DNA from: Uranotaenia lowii
Taxonomy: Eukaryota; Arthropoda; Insecta; Diptera; Culicidae
Reading direction: 5' to 3'
Assembly: GCF_029784155.1 (NCBI RefSeq)
Contig: NC_073693.1
Coordinates: 162,484,031 to 162,548,030 of the forward strand
Length of the DNA stretch: 64,000 nucleotides
The notes under the pieces were generated by a model, which made no database searches, was not told the DNA's origin, and was given only the letters and a program-made list of their open reading frames with translations. Positions 44,568 through 55,579 of the stretch are shown piece by piece; the first letter of the stretch is position 1, and each line of letters begins with the position of its first letter. Both the position numbers and the translations under genes were made by a program.

Positions 44568-44942
44568 AATCCATTGTCTATTAGGCAAATATCTGTGTCG
44601 AAAATGCGCTGTGTACTGTACCAAAGATTATATGATTGGAAAAACTTTACTAGCATAAGAACTTGAGCTCCCAAGCAAAATGATGCATGACCGCTACATT
44701 CAAGCGAAACGAAAAAAAAAATTTATGGGATATTCATCCTATTGGATAGTTCATCCCGCAAAAAAAAAATAGTGAGAATTGAACTCACTGCCACATTTCC
44801 CTTCGGCTTGCCAGTCTGATATCTTACCCAGTGCACCATTTGTGTAGGTTTGCAAACAAAAATTTATTGTCATAGTTGTTATTCCACCACTCGATTACCA
44901 AAAAAACGCACTGCATTGGCCGTCTGCCGTTTGGTCCGCTTT
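44568..44942 (-). mobile_element. SINE family 2, copy 2
   Basis: Same order of words as 30035-30418. B-box complement GAGAATTGAACTC at 44774-44786, A-box complement near 44826-44842. More A-rich insertions than copy 1. Confidence 0.6.
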
Positions 44943-45577
44943 TATTTGAATATGGCCACATTGATCAAAATACCATGGGTCAATAAAGTGTGTCGAAAAG
45001 CAACTTTTTTCGGATTTTAAAACGTTTGTAGATTTATAAGTTTCTTTTTCGGTCAAAACGAACGATATAATTTTTTTTTGGTTTTTAAATGAGATTTGGG
45101 TACCCAGGTTTTGATTAAAATTTTGTATAAAAATTTCAAAAAAATTAAGAGAATTCCATTTTATGGTTTTTTTCAAATTTAGTTCTCTCGCAATACATAC
45201 GACATTCCAATGTATGAAGCTTACTGGAAAGTTCTTCTGCTATAACTTTGCCCAGGACTACAAAACTGTACACAGTGAATTTTTGTCTCGATTTCCTGCA
45301 AAAATAATTGCTGGAAACCTTCAGCAATCCAAATTTTTTCTGGAAACCAGCAAACATTCTCCGTATAGCTGATTTTTCCAGCACTTGATCTGTGTTACTG
45401 AAAAACCAGTAATCCGTCTGTCAAACTCAAAATAAAAATTTTGTTTGCTCGTTATTTTTCGTTACGCGCGAAAAGTGTTTGTCGTTTATGCAACGGTAGT
45501 GACATTGAATTTTATTTTATTCCATACCCCAGCGATGAAACATTTAAACCAAGGTTAAATTTTTGAAGAGATGAAGT
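44943..45577. other. Unassigned DNA
   Basis: No supported gene; short overlapping frames on both strands at 45145-45384. Confidence 0.35.
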
Positions 45578-46081
45578 AAGGTTGCCAGAATTTTTTCAGC
45601 ACGTATCCAGGCCGGACAATCCGGGAAATTTTCTAGAGAAAACCTGGCCAAATCCGGGCATTTCATTTCTAAATCGAGACCGAAAATCCGGGCAATATCC
45701 GGGCAAATTTTGTCAAAACCTAGAAATAACTCACCAAAAAACAAGATAAAACAATTGAAAAAAATATGTTTTTTCATCAAAATTCAAAAACAAATTTGAA
45801 ATCCTAGTTAAGTCTTCGAAAAATCCTTTCCGGACTATTTTTGCAAAATCTGCTCAAAACTTTTTGTTTTGATAGCAAAATAAAAAAAAAAAAAACAACA
45901 CAATTTAGTTTTTTTTTGTTTCATTTACCAAATAAAGTGAAAAATCCGGGCAAAATCCGGACATTTTTCAATGAAATCCGGATAACCGGGCCGGGTCGGA
46001 CCGGACTGTTCTTAAATTTTGTGTCAAATATCCGGGCAAACCCGGATAAAACCGGGCAATCTGGCACCCTTATGATAAAGT
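45578..46081. mobile_element. CCGGG-type MITE with GGTTGCC ends, best copy
   Basis: Element 45588-46071 (484 bp) starts AAGGTTGCCAG and ends CTGGCACCCTT. CCGGGCAA-type words recur in both halves in opposite senses. Flanking decamers GAGATGAAGT and ATGATAAAGT agree at 7 of 10, consistent with an aged ~10-bp duplication. Non-coding. Confidence 0.65.
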
Positions 46082-46486
46082 GTTTCGTAAAAAAAACTTA
46101 TCATTTTTATTTTTATTTCAGATGCAGCTTAATGCCCATAACTTAGCGAAAAGCGGTCGACGCACTTGCAGATATTATTTTATTTCGTTATGAAAATTCA
46201 AATAAATTTCGCCCAAGAAAAATGAATATACAAATTTCTATTTATAAATATGACTACCATTAGGGTTTTATATTGAAATTTGAAGTTAATATCTGATTTA
46301 GAATCCAAAGAATTACGGCTGTTTTGAAAAAGCCAGCTATTGAGTTTGCTGAATTTCTAGAAATTTAGTTTGTTGATCGTTTTCAGCAATTAAAATTGCT
46401 TGAAATTTTACTGGAAAACCAGCGGGACAAAAACCAGCAAACTTTTCCAGAAATTCATAAAACAAAACTATCAACACTGGTAAAAA

Positions 46487-47523
46487 GTGTATTCGAAAAA
46501 AATTCAACATTTTGTTTTGTGAATAACTTCTGCATGCATGAATGAAAATTGATGACATTTTCAGTGAAGCTATCTACTAGTCTATTGTTTACACGTGCAA
46601 CTTTGTGTGACGTTCTGTCAAGTGGTTTTTAAGATCTCGTCCAATACAGAGGGTAATTGACTAAATTTTTTGGGCAGGAAAAAACCAACTATTCGACAAA
46701 AAATCATAGTCCAAGAGAATCTAATGGTGAGCTAGTTCTTTCAAAATTTCGCTATTCATGAAGTGAAGATGAATGATTCCATGAACGTAGGGAATGTTAG
46801 AGATTTTATAAAGCGCAAACAAAAAAAAATCCTATATGGAAGTGACATTTTTTTTCTATTTGCTTGTCTCGCTGACTTATAAACAGGCCTGAGTTCATTT
46901 CTGCATGGTTCAAAAATATTTTGAAAAATTACGTAATGGACAGCAAAAAGAAATCTTTAGGGAGCACCTGAAAGGTTTCCAGCCAAAAACTTTTAGTTGA
47001 CAAGTCTCGCCTGTATGTTCTAAAGATAAACAAGGAGAAAAAAAATGAAAAATTTGATGTCTAGCACTTGAGGTGGTTGACGATCTGTGAAAGCTACAAA
47101 TCAGTGAGTAGAACATAACTATTGACACAATGGCTCAATATACAAAGAAGGCTGCCTCCAAATTCGACCCTCTTCCCTGAATAACACTTCCATAGGTCCT
47201 ACAAAGTTGATACTCTGTATTGGTTGGATCTGAAAAGGTGCAATTCATCGAAATCACAGATGGAGTGATAACAAGTGAAATATGATGTTTTTCTGCCGAA
47301 GGAGGGCAATCTACCAAATTTGCCATAACTGGTGCCCAAAAATTAAATCGATTAACTTTTTTATTGGACACTATTTTAAAACGCCACAAAACAGAATTTC
47401 ACAAAAATTTGCACACGTAAACATTTTCTTACCAGTCAGCTTCACTGAAAATTTCATCAATTTCCATTCATGCATTCAAAAGTTATTCACAAAACAAAGT
47501 GTTGCTTTTTTTTCGATTACACT
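46487..47523. mobile_element. 1.04-kb MITE with terminal inverted repeats of >100 bp
   Basis: The left end AGTGTATTCGAAAAAAATTC and the complement of the right end, AGTGTAATCGAAAAAAAAGC, begin inverted repeats that run through TTTTGTTTTGTGAATAACTT, GCATGCATGAATG and TTTCAGTGAAGCT to TTTACACGTGCAA (near 46590). No coding frame or clear target duplication. Confidence 0.65.
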
Positions 47524-47975
47524 CCTTAGATTTTCCGTTCGATTTTCAGAAATTTTATTTCAACAAGAATGTTTTTAATTTAATAGGCTTGAAATGTTGT
47601 GATGAAATTTACTGAATTGAATTTTCGATCAGTTGTAAGAAAGTTGTGACCCTTTTAACCCCCCGAGCAGAGTTCATGTGATTTTGAAACAAAAATGGGA
47701 AAAAAACCGTTGTATTCCAACAATGTTTTCATCTCACGTTGCCATCATTTTGACTTGATTTTTTTTTAGGAAAATATCATCTTTCGTAGCCGGGAAAGTA
47801 CTAACTTCTAAATGAGTAAATGAGAAACTACTCATTTCTGTGCGAATAGTCTGAGTTATCCACTCAGAGTAACTGGCAACACTGCTGAGTTACCACGAAC
47901 TCAGTTTGAGTAGTTCGACTTAACCGTGCGATGATGTAAACATTTATGCCGTCATTATCATCACTATCCTATTGT
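47524..47975. other. Unassigned DNA
   Basis: Contains a local cluster of GAGTTA/ACTCAG words around 47850-47910 and nothing else recognised. Confidence 0.35.
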
Positions 47976-48155
47976 TCGGAAATCATCAATTGCGAATTGC
48001 CCAAAGCAAGTGGAGAACCAAAACAAACAATATTTTGGTTTCAGCACGTATTCGAGATATTTTATCAAAAAACATACAAAATTCGAGCTTTTTATTCAAA
48101 ATTGTTGACCAAAATCCGGGCCAATTAGGTCAAAACCTAGTAATCACTCATGAAA

Positions 48156-49341
48156 TACACTGCCGGCCAAAAGTTTGGGATCACCCACTAAAAAACATGC
48201 AAATTTTGATCGTTCATATCTCAGCCGTCTTAAGACATATTGAAAATCTTCTGATCTCATTTGAAAGATAATGAGCAATAGCTATCTCGGAGGTATTTTG
48301 CCAAACTATAATGTTTTAGTTTTGAACTTAAAACTTAACCTAAAGTTATAACATTTTCAAAAAATCGCACTCAATATTCAAAGCCGATCATCTCGGGATA
48401 GGGTGGACCAAATCTCAAAATTTGAGTGGCATTAGAATTCCTGTTCTTTACTTCTCAAAACACAATCAAAAAAGTTTGAGAAAAAATTCAAGAATGTATT
48501 TTTAATTAATAGAATAGACACTTGAGTTATCGTCCAAAAGTTTGGGATCACCTCTTTGTATGGTGAGTTTGGGATCATTCTTATAAAAACATGCAAATTT
48601 GTTTTATTCATATCTTTCTCATCTAACATCGTATTGCAGAGCTGAAGAGTTCATTTGGAAGCTTAGGAATTGTTGTTTTTTAATAAATTCATTCGAAAAT
48701 TATATTTTAAGTTGAGAACTATAAAAAAAATCTGGGAACTTTCAAAAAAACAATTAATTTCAGGTGATTTTTTTATGGTTATCACTTCAAAATATAATTT
48801 TTGAATGAATTTATTAAAAAACAACAATTCCTTAGCTTCCAAATGAACCCTTCAGATCTGCAATAAGATGTTAGATGAGAAAGATATGAATAAAACAAAT
48901 TTGCATGTTTTTATAAGAATGATCCCAAACTCATCATACAAAGAGGTGATCCCAAACTTTTGGACGATAACTCAAGTGTCTATTATAATTATTAAAAATA
49001 CGTTTTTGAATTTTTTCACGAAATTTTTTGATTGTGTTTTGAGAAGTAAAGAGCAGGAATTCTAATGCCACTCAAATTTTGAGATTTGGTCCACCCTATC
49101 CCGAGATGATCGGCTTTGAATATTGAGTGCGATTTTTTGAAAATGTTATAAATTTAGGTTAAGTTTTAAGTTCAAAACTAAAACATTATAGTTGGGCAAA
49201 ATACCTCCGAGATAGCTATTGCTCATTATCTTTCAAATGAGATCAGAAGATTTTCAATATGTCCTAAGACGGCTGAGATATGAACGATCAAAATTTGCAT
49301 GTTTTTTAGTGGGTGATCCCAAACTTTTGGCCGGCAGTGTA
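48156..49341. mobile_element. Tc1-type fold-back element with repeated sites in each arm
   Basis: CACTGCCGGCCAAAAGTTTG starts the element at 48158 and its complement ends it at 49339, with TA on each side. The arms are complementary nearly throughout (about 560 bp each, few mismatches) around a ~60-bp centre. In each arm the word CCAAAAGTTTGGGATCACC occurs twice, at the tip and about 365 bp inside, in both cases followed by ACATGCAAATTT. That IR/DR layout is known for Tc1 transposase binding sites. No transposase is encoded. Confidence 0.85.
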
Positions 49342-49438
49342 TCAAAAAAGTTGAAAAAAATTTCCTCAAAATTTATCAGCACATTTTAAATTGCATTTCA
49401 GGCTTTCAAAAACCTTTCATGATTATTTTAAGAAACTT

Positions 49439-49650
49439 TCCTAAACAAGTTTTTTTTTGTTCCACTATAGTCGTTTTATCATCTTTATGGCATTTGCGAC
49501 TTTATCAACGTTGCAGGTGCCGGATCGTTATAGAAAAATTTATCCGGTACAACTGTGTTCGATGTCTCTTGGGCTCTAACTCGCGGATATCGGCTTACCA
49601 GACAACAGACTTGCCAACTGAGCTATATCACAAGCCCTTAAAAAGTTCGT
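49439..49650 (-). mobile_element. tRNA-derived SINE (family 1), minus copy
   Basis: On the minus strand: A-box-like TAGCTCAGTTGG, B-box-like GAGTTAGAGCCC (complement at 49572-49583), the GTTGTACCGGATAAATTT body word and an A-rich tail, as in the copy at 8595. The flanking words AACTTTTTAAGG and AACTTGTTTAGG (minus strand) may be a worn target duplication. Confidence 0.75.
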
Positions 49651-49804
49651 TTTGGACGCCTAAATTAAAAAAACAGCACATTTAATTTTGTTCTATTTTG
49701 ATTTGAGAATGAGAATGTGAATTAACCTGGATAAAATCAGGGCTTTTCCTATGAAATCCTGGTAACTGGCAAACCCAGATAAAACCGGCCAATCTGGCAA
49801 CCCT

Positions 49805-52079
49805 AAATAGTAATAATGATTTGTTTAACAAAAATAAATTTGTAAAACTTTTACCTACCTATAACAAACACAAATAAATTGTACAGTATACAGATTATTT
49901 CTCACTTTTAACTGATAACAAAAGTGTTGACCAAACTCAATGAAATTTATATGTAGTAGGTGCTGAAACACATGTTTTTTTCACATAAAAGTTTTTTTGA
50001 AAAATCATTATTTTCCAATTTGAATATTCATCATGACATTTAGATTCTAAAAGCAATCAGTGTCATCTGTGCTACATCGAAAGTAAAATACTTTGGTTTT
50101 TCCCCTTTCTCCAAAAAAAAAACGTTACACTCACAAAAAAGCAAGTGAAGGAAAAAAATCCCGCACCGAGATTCAATCACCCTCTTGTGGAGAGAGATTT
50201 ATTTGCATTTTCCCAACGACAAACAGGCTCAGCCGACGCTGCTGGGAGCTTAAACTTATCCACATCACTCCTGCTTGGCAAAAAAAGTTTTCTTTTCCAT
50301 TGGTTTTCTTCCATGTTTGTCAGGGGTTCTGGTTTGGGTAAATTGTCCCAAATGTGATTGTGATTTTTTATGTGTAAGAATTTTTCCCGCACCTTTATAA
50401 AAACATATAACAAAAGGTGAACTGGTTTTAATATTTTCAGGTAAATGGTTGAGTTAGGTTAGGTCCGTATTTCAAAAATTAAAGTTATTCTTTAATTTTA
50501 CATTCGAGGCACGTTCAGTGTTAAAAATAACACTCCAAGAATTTCGTTTTTCTCCAATCAACCCTTCTTGTGTGGGAGCAAAGCAATGAAAGAACCATTA
50601 GTGTTGAAGTGGCAGTTTTAGGGTATATCTGATTTTTTCATTCTACCACCCCTAATGGTTGGGAAGCCACGTTTTTTTCAGGAGCACTCATTCTGACGTG
50701 CCAACGAATGTTGTTACAGTCGGAAAATGGCACTGACGTATGGTTGCGATGAATTTTCCCGTTCGCAATCCCAGGACTTTTTTCGTGTGCTTTTTGTTCC
50801 TGTATGATTCAAATTAACGGAAAAAAACCCTCGCCGAAAGAGAGCAAAATAGAATGAAAATATGCCCTACCTTCATCAAATTACTTCGACTTTATTGTTT
50901 CCGGCTTGTTTTACTAGTTTTTATTGAGGGAAATAAAATTTTAAAGTCCATCAGACAGAAAAAAAAATACGTTGAGTGTTTTTGTGCTCCCGTCAAAACA
51001 ATTGGTGGATTTAGTGAAGTTCACTCTTTAAAAAATGAATTTCGATGGCTTAGAGAAGACTTTTTTTGATGCAGCCAAAACGGTTTTTAAATTTCTGTTT
51101 TCTTCTCCACTGTGCTTAATATTTTTGCCGAAATATTTGGCCAAATTGAATTTTATTACCGAGTGATCAATCATATTTTTATCTTTCTATAGAACTTGTC
51201 CGCTTGAAGTATTGTATTCATCCAATTTTTCTATTCTGATAAAAAAAAAACTTTTATCAAATACCGTAATAATCCAGCACTCCGATTCAACACCTCAAAA
51301 CTATAGCGGCCAAAAATCCTGACCAAGAAGCGTGACAAATCGATTGGGGGTGAAAAGTTTCCTGGGAAAGCTATTCACAAACCAGTCAACCGTCCCGATT
51401 GGCCGGCCTCCTCAAGCAAGAAGCAACGAACACGGTCAGAAGATTTATTGTCGGCAGTATGGGGATTTATTATTATGGCAAGTTTGGTCCAACCCACGCC
51501 TAGTCATTGATGGAAAAGCACGTAAGAAAACGGATAAAAGAAAAACAACATTCCATTGAACAAGATCAAAGTGGCATTAAGGCAGTTCTAGAAGTCCCAG
51601 TCGAGCCGAATGAAAGGGGAATAAACTTTGCCCTGCACTCTGTTGTTGTTACTGCTTCGGTCAACTGGAAATAGGTCAAGAAATAAAATATAAAAAAATG
51701 TGTCCAAAAGGTGTCACAATGAATATTTGTCAACTATTGTCACACCAGTCGAGATGGGATTTTGGCCGAACGATTGGAGAAGGATATAGAAAGGATTAGG
51801 TTAGGATAGAAAAGTTACCTTCTTCTATCTGAAGGATTCTAGTTTTGGGTTTTATTTTTCCCTTACCCACAAAATTCATTTTTTTCGACGTTTCAACTTG
51901 CAATTCAAATAAAACTTACGTAGTAAAAGAGTTTTCTAATACAATGAGCGAAACAAGAATAGCACCACTATGTGTTTTACTTGTTAAAATATGAATTATT
52001 TACATTCGTAATTTTTTTTAACAATTTGTTTAAAATTGTTTAACTTATAACTGATTCTAAAGTTTAAATATTTGAAAAC
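49805..52079. other. Unassigned, mostly non-repetitive DNA
   Basis: From about 50090 to 51830 no element ends are visible and composition is mixed. Short frames (50093-50341, 51332-51559) show no domain. This may be genuine single-copy intron or intergenic DNA. Confidence 0.35.
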
Positions 52080-52446
52080 TGTTTTCTACGTATGAAAGCA
52101 CAAAATGGAGTTTGACATTAAAAAATGTGGTTAGTGTTTGGAAATTTTCGCTGTTAATTAAAATATCTCTCCTGCTAAAATCAAAGTATAAGAAGTGAAT
52201 GGGTGGTTTATGTTACGGTTTATCATTTTTCTTTTGTATATGAATAGTTTTAGTAGTAGTAGTAGTAGTTTAATAAGAGTAAGCCTGTATAAGACACAAA
52301 TGTCTAGGAACACTATCCAAGGGTAAAATGGAAGAAAAAATAAGGAATTGGAAATTGTGGGAGGGCAAACAGAGTGATATGAACATAAAATTTGATTTGT
52401 TTTTGCAGTTAAAAATATTGAAATTTTCGCCCCTGAATGTATGCAG
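52080..52446 (+). repeat. Dispersed repeat shared with 13545-14050, cut by a LINE
   Basis: Homology to 13545-14050 runs up to GAATGTATGCAGCATTAAC, where the 3' tail of the minus-strand LINE begins. A TAG trinucleotide run lies at about 52250-52268. Confidence 0.5.
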
Positions 52447-54540
52447 CATTAACTTATTTATTTATTTATTTCGTCAACCGTAACGTAGACTAGTTTGATA
52501 CATGTATATTTCCTTAATAATAGCTTTAAGCAGTATCTGCATTACAATTTTTCTTAAGAGTTTAGATTTCTTCGATTAAAATATTGTTTGAGTTTATGCC
52601 GAGACATTGTAAAGTCAATGGTTTCGCAGTGTTTTTCGAGTAGTTTGTGCGTAAGTGATTAATGAAAAATATATTTCGATTTCGGAGTTGCCGAGAAGGT
52701 GCATAAAAGTTTGATTTTGATAGAATTTCTTTTGAATCTATACGCTGCGAAACGATATCGTTTACAAATGAAGCCATTGCATATTCGCGGCGTTCTTTTA
52801 GTGTTTGTATGTCAATGAGCATGCAGCATGCATGATGGAAGTGAAAATGATGTCCAACCTAATTTACGAAGGGCATATAGTAGTAATTGCTTTTGTACTG
52901 ATTCTATTCTTTCTTCGTGTGAAATTAAATATGGAGACCAAACAACGCTGCAATATTCCAGTAAAGATCTTACATAGGCAATATATAGTGTTTCTATCTA
53001 AATATTGTGTATGGGTCTTGAAAATTAAAGCAAAAGCGCTTAATTAAGCCCAGCATGTTATTTGCCCTATGGATGATAGTATTGTAATGGTCTGTGAAAC
53101 TAAGTTTAGAGTCTAAGATAATTCCTAAATCAATGACTCTTTCACATTTTCTACATTCTGATCTCCTAATGAAATTGTGATGTTGCATTTTTTAAAAATG
53201 AGCTTCAGAAGACTTTTTTTGCACCACAGGTAGGAAATGTGAATTTCATTCTGGAATATGCTGATGTCTTTTTCAGTTCTTATTTCCAAATAAAGCTTTA
53301 TGTCGTCGGCATAAATAAAAATTTTGAGATTTTTGAGAATAAAGGAAATGTCGTTTACATAAAGTATGAAAAGTAGGGGTCCTAAATGAGATCCTTGTGG
53401 AACTCTTGAAGTGACTTGAATAGGGAGTGATTTCTTTCCATGGACATTCATTATTTGTTGGCAATTCGTTAGTTATGATGTTAGTTTAGATTTTATTCCA
53501 ATTTTTTTTTTGCAATTTGAAAAGAAGCATTGGTATGCGATCAAATGCCTTACTTAAGCCTGTATAAAAAGCATCCGAATGGTTGCCATTGTCCATTGCA
53601 TTCAATGAAAAGTTTATAAACTCAATACAATTAGTTGAGGTTGAACGGCCTTTTAAAAAGGCATGTTGCCTGTCAGTTATTCGGTTCTTAATTTGGGAAA
53701 ATAAGTTTTCGTTCATAATTGCTTCAAAAAGCGTGGGAATGCAAGAGAAAATGGCTATTCCGCGATAAAATCGAGTGTCAGACTTTCGACCAGATTTAAA
53801 TATAAGCACTAAAAATGAACTTTTTCATATTTTAGGAAAATTTCCTGATTCCAATGACACATTCAAAAGCCAAAACATTGGAGCTGTCAGTTCCATTGCC
53901 AAATTTTTCATGAATACAGAAGGAATTCTGTCTGGTCCTGGACCTTTCGAAGCGTCTAGATGTTTTAGTCTCTTTAGAATATCCTGTACATGAATTTGAT
54001 TAATGCCAATGCTCCTTGAGAATTCAGGGAAAAATGAAAAATAATCGCAATCACGATCTTCTATATTCATTGTCGTATAATTATCTTGAAAGAAATTTGC
54101 AAAAAGATTACAAATTTGCTCCGAGTTATCACCGACATGTTCGTAAAGGTGCATGTTTGAAGGAAAATTTCCAGTTTTCAACTATGTTTTCACGTAGTTG
54201 AAAAAATTCTTTGGACAAGTCTTTATTTCATGTTCAGTCTTTGCAATGTATTCTTCAAGTACATTGCTATTTCTATTGGCCAAGTTCAGTTGATCGCATA
54301 AGTTCAAATACGATGCTAAATTTTCATTAGTTTTGTTATTTTTGAAAAATTTATGTGCTTTTTGTTTCCGATTCTCTAAGTTCATTATTTGTCTGTTGAA
54401 CTAGACCGGATACTTAGAGTTTCGGTGATATCTTTTTTTTAATGGTGTTTCTTGTGAGACAATTCCAGATAAAATTTTGTAAAAGACGTTAAAAAAGTTA
54501 AAAATTTCTTCAAAAATTCGTTCGTAACGCATAAATTGAA
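52447..54540 (-). mobile_element. 5'-truncated LINE with a TAAA-type tail
   Basis: The minus-strand 3' end is a short TAAATAAATAAATAA repeat at 52452-52466, followed upstream by reverse transcriptase remnants. The 5' end stops near 54540 inside the polymerase, next to a CCGGG-type fragment. It lacks the endonuclease and any gag. Confidence 0.65.
52562..54540 (-). pseudogene. LINE reverse transcriptase, frameshifted
   Basis: From high to low coordinates: RYHRNSKYPV (about 54420), NRKQKAHKFFKNNKTNENLA (54375-54316), DASKGPGPDRIPSVFMKNLA (about 53950-53890), LIFKSGRKSDTRFYRGIAI (53806 on), HAFLKGRSTSTNCIEFINFS, LSKAFDRI, SRVPQGSHLGPLLFILYVND (53410-53350), the catalytic IYADDIKLY (about 53310), then VIDLGIILDSKLSF (about 53135) and a C-terminal RTNYSKNTAKPLTLQ (about 52640). 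At least four frame changes and stops separate the blocks. The YADD motif is intact, but the protein is not. The clade (Jockey/CR1/R1-like) is uncertain. Confidence 0.75.
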
Positions 54541-54634
54541 TAAATCCGGGAAAATTCGAGCTGTATTCAATTAAAAGCTGTATTCATTAAATATTCGGGC
54601 AAACCCGGATAATACCGGGCAATCTGGCAACCTT
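54541..54634. repeat. CCGGG-type MITE right end
   Basis: ATCCGGGAAAATTCG, then GGGCAAACCCGGATAATACC and CAATCTGGCAACCTT to 54634. The left half is missing. Confidence 0.6.
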
Positions 54635-54721
54635 AACTTAGAGTGTTCATTCCAGAGAATTCTCAGGAATAAAAAAATCGGGATTTCCCGATTCCCGGGA
54701 ATTTCTAAATAAGAAAAATAG

Positions 54722-55579
54722 AGCTAAACCTAGGGTTGCCATCCGTCCCGCAAAAGCGGGACATGTCCCGCTTTTTTGTTGAATGTCCCGCTGTCCCGCT
54801 TTTTCCTCAAAATGTCCCGCTTTTTTTTCGTGGGATTCTTTTACAAAGTTAACTGACTGACACCGGAAAATATCAAACTTAAATCTCAATTAGAATTAAA
54901 TGATGAACAGAAAATCTTTCAAATAAACTTTTTCTCAAAATAAGCAGCATTTTTCATAGCTTATATAAGACAATGCAGAATAAGTCTAAAGCTCTTAGTA
55001 TTACAGTTTAGTGCTCTTGCAGCACGTAAGCCAATGCCAATGTATGATAAAAAATATTATTGAAGTTGTCTCCAGATAATGCTAAATTATAGAATTATAG
55101 AGATAAACTGTTTCGCCGGAATCATAGTTAAATTTCCATATATTATACACCACATTTTTCAATTTAATTGCCCAATATATAGATATATAGATGGAAGTTT
55201 TCTTGATGTTTTCAAACTTTTAAACAAATTACCAAACAAAGATTTTTTATAAAAATTACACAATGGTTTTTAACGCGGTATCAAATCCGCCGTTCATATG
55301 TACGACTTGAAATATTTTCTCTCAAATAACGTATGGCAAAAATCACTGTAAATAGAAGTCATGTAAGAAAAACTGAGCAAAATCAATCTGCGTTAAAAAA
55401 AACTCTAAGAGTACTTTCTATGAACAGCTTTGGCTGATGGTAAACGTATAAGTTTGGCTACACATTTAAGCTTTTTTTTTAATTTTCTTGAATGTCCCGC
55501 TTTTTTCCGCTGTGTCCCGCTTTTTTTCGTGAAATGTCCAGCTTTTTCCAGAAAGTATCTGGCAAGCCTAGCTAAACCT
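54722..55579. mobile_element. GCGGGAC-type element with 10-bp target duplication
   Basis: AGCTAAACCT occurs at 54722-54731 and 55570-55579, flanking an 838-bp element (54732-55569) that starts AGGGTTGCCATC and ends ATCTGGCAAGCCT. GTCCCGCTTTTTT words are repeated near both ends. No coding frame. A 9-11-bp duplication would fit a Mutator-like origin, but that is inference only. Confidence 0.8.

Larger units (their letters stand above)
47976..49804. mobile_element. CCGGG-type MITE carrying a Tc1-type palindrome and a SINE
   Basis: AAAATCCGGGCCAATTAGG near 48111 and the right end GGCCAATCTGGCAACCCT (to 49804) identify the host MITE; its left end is only approximate. It is opened by the palindrome at 48158-49339 and the SINE at 49451-49638. 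Confidence 0.5.
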
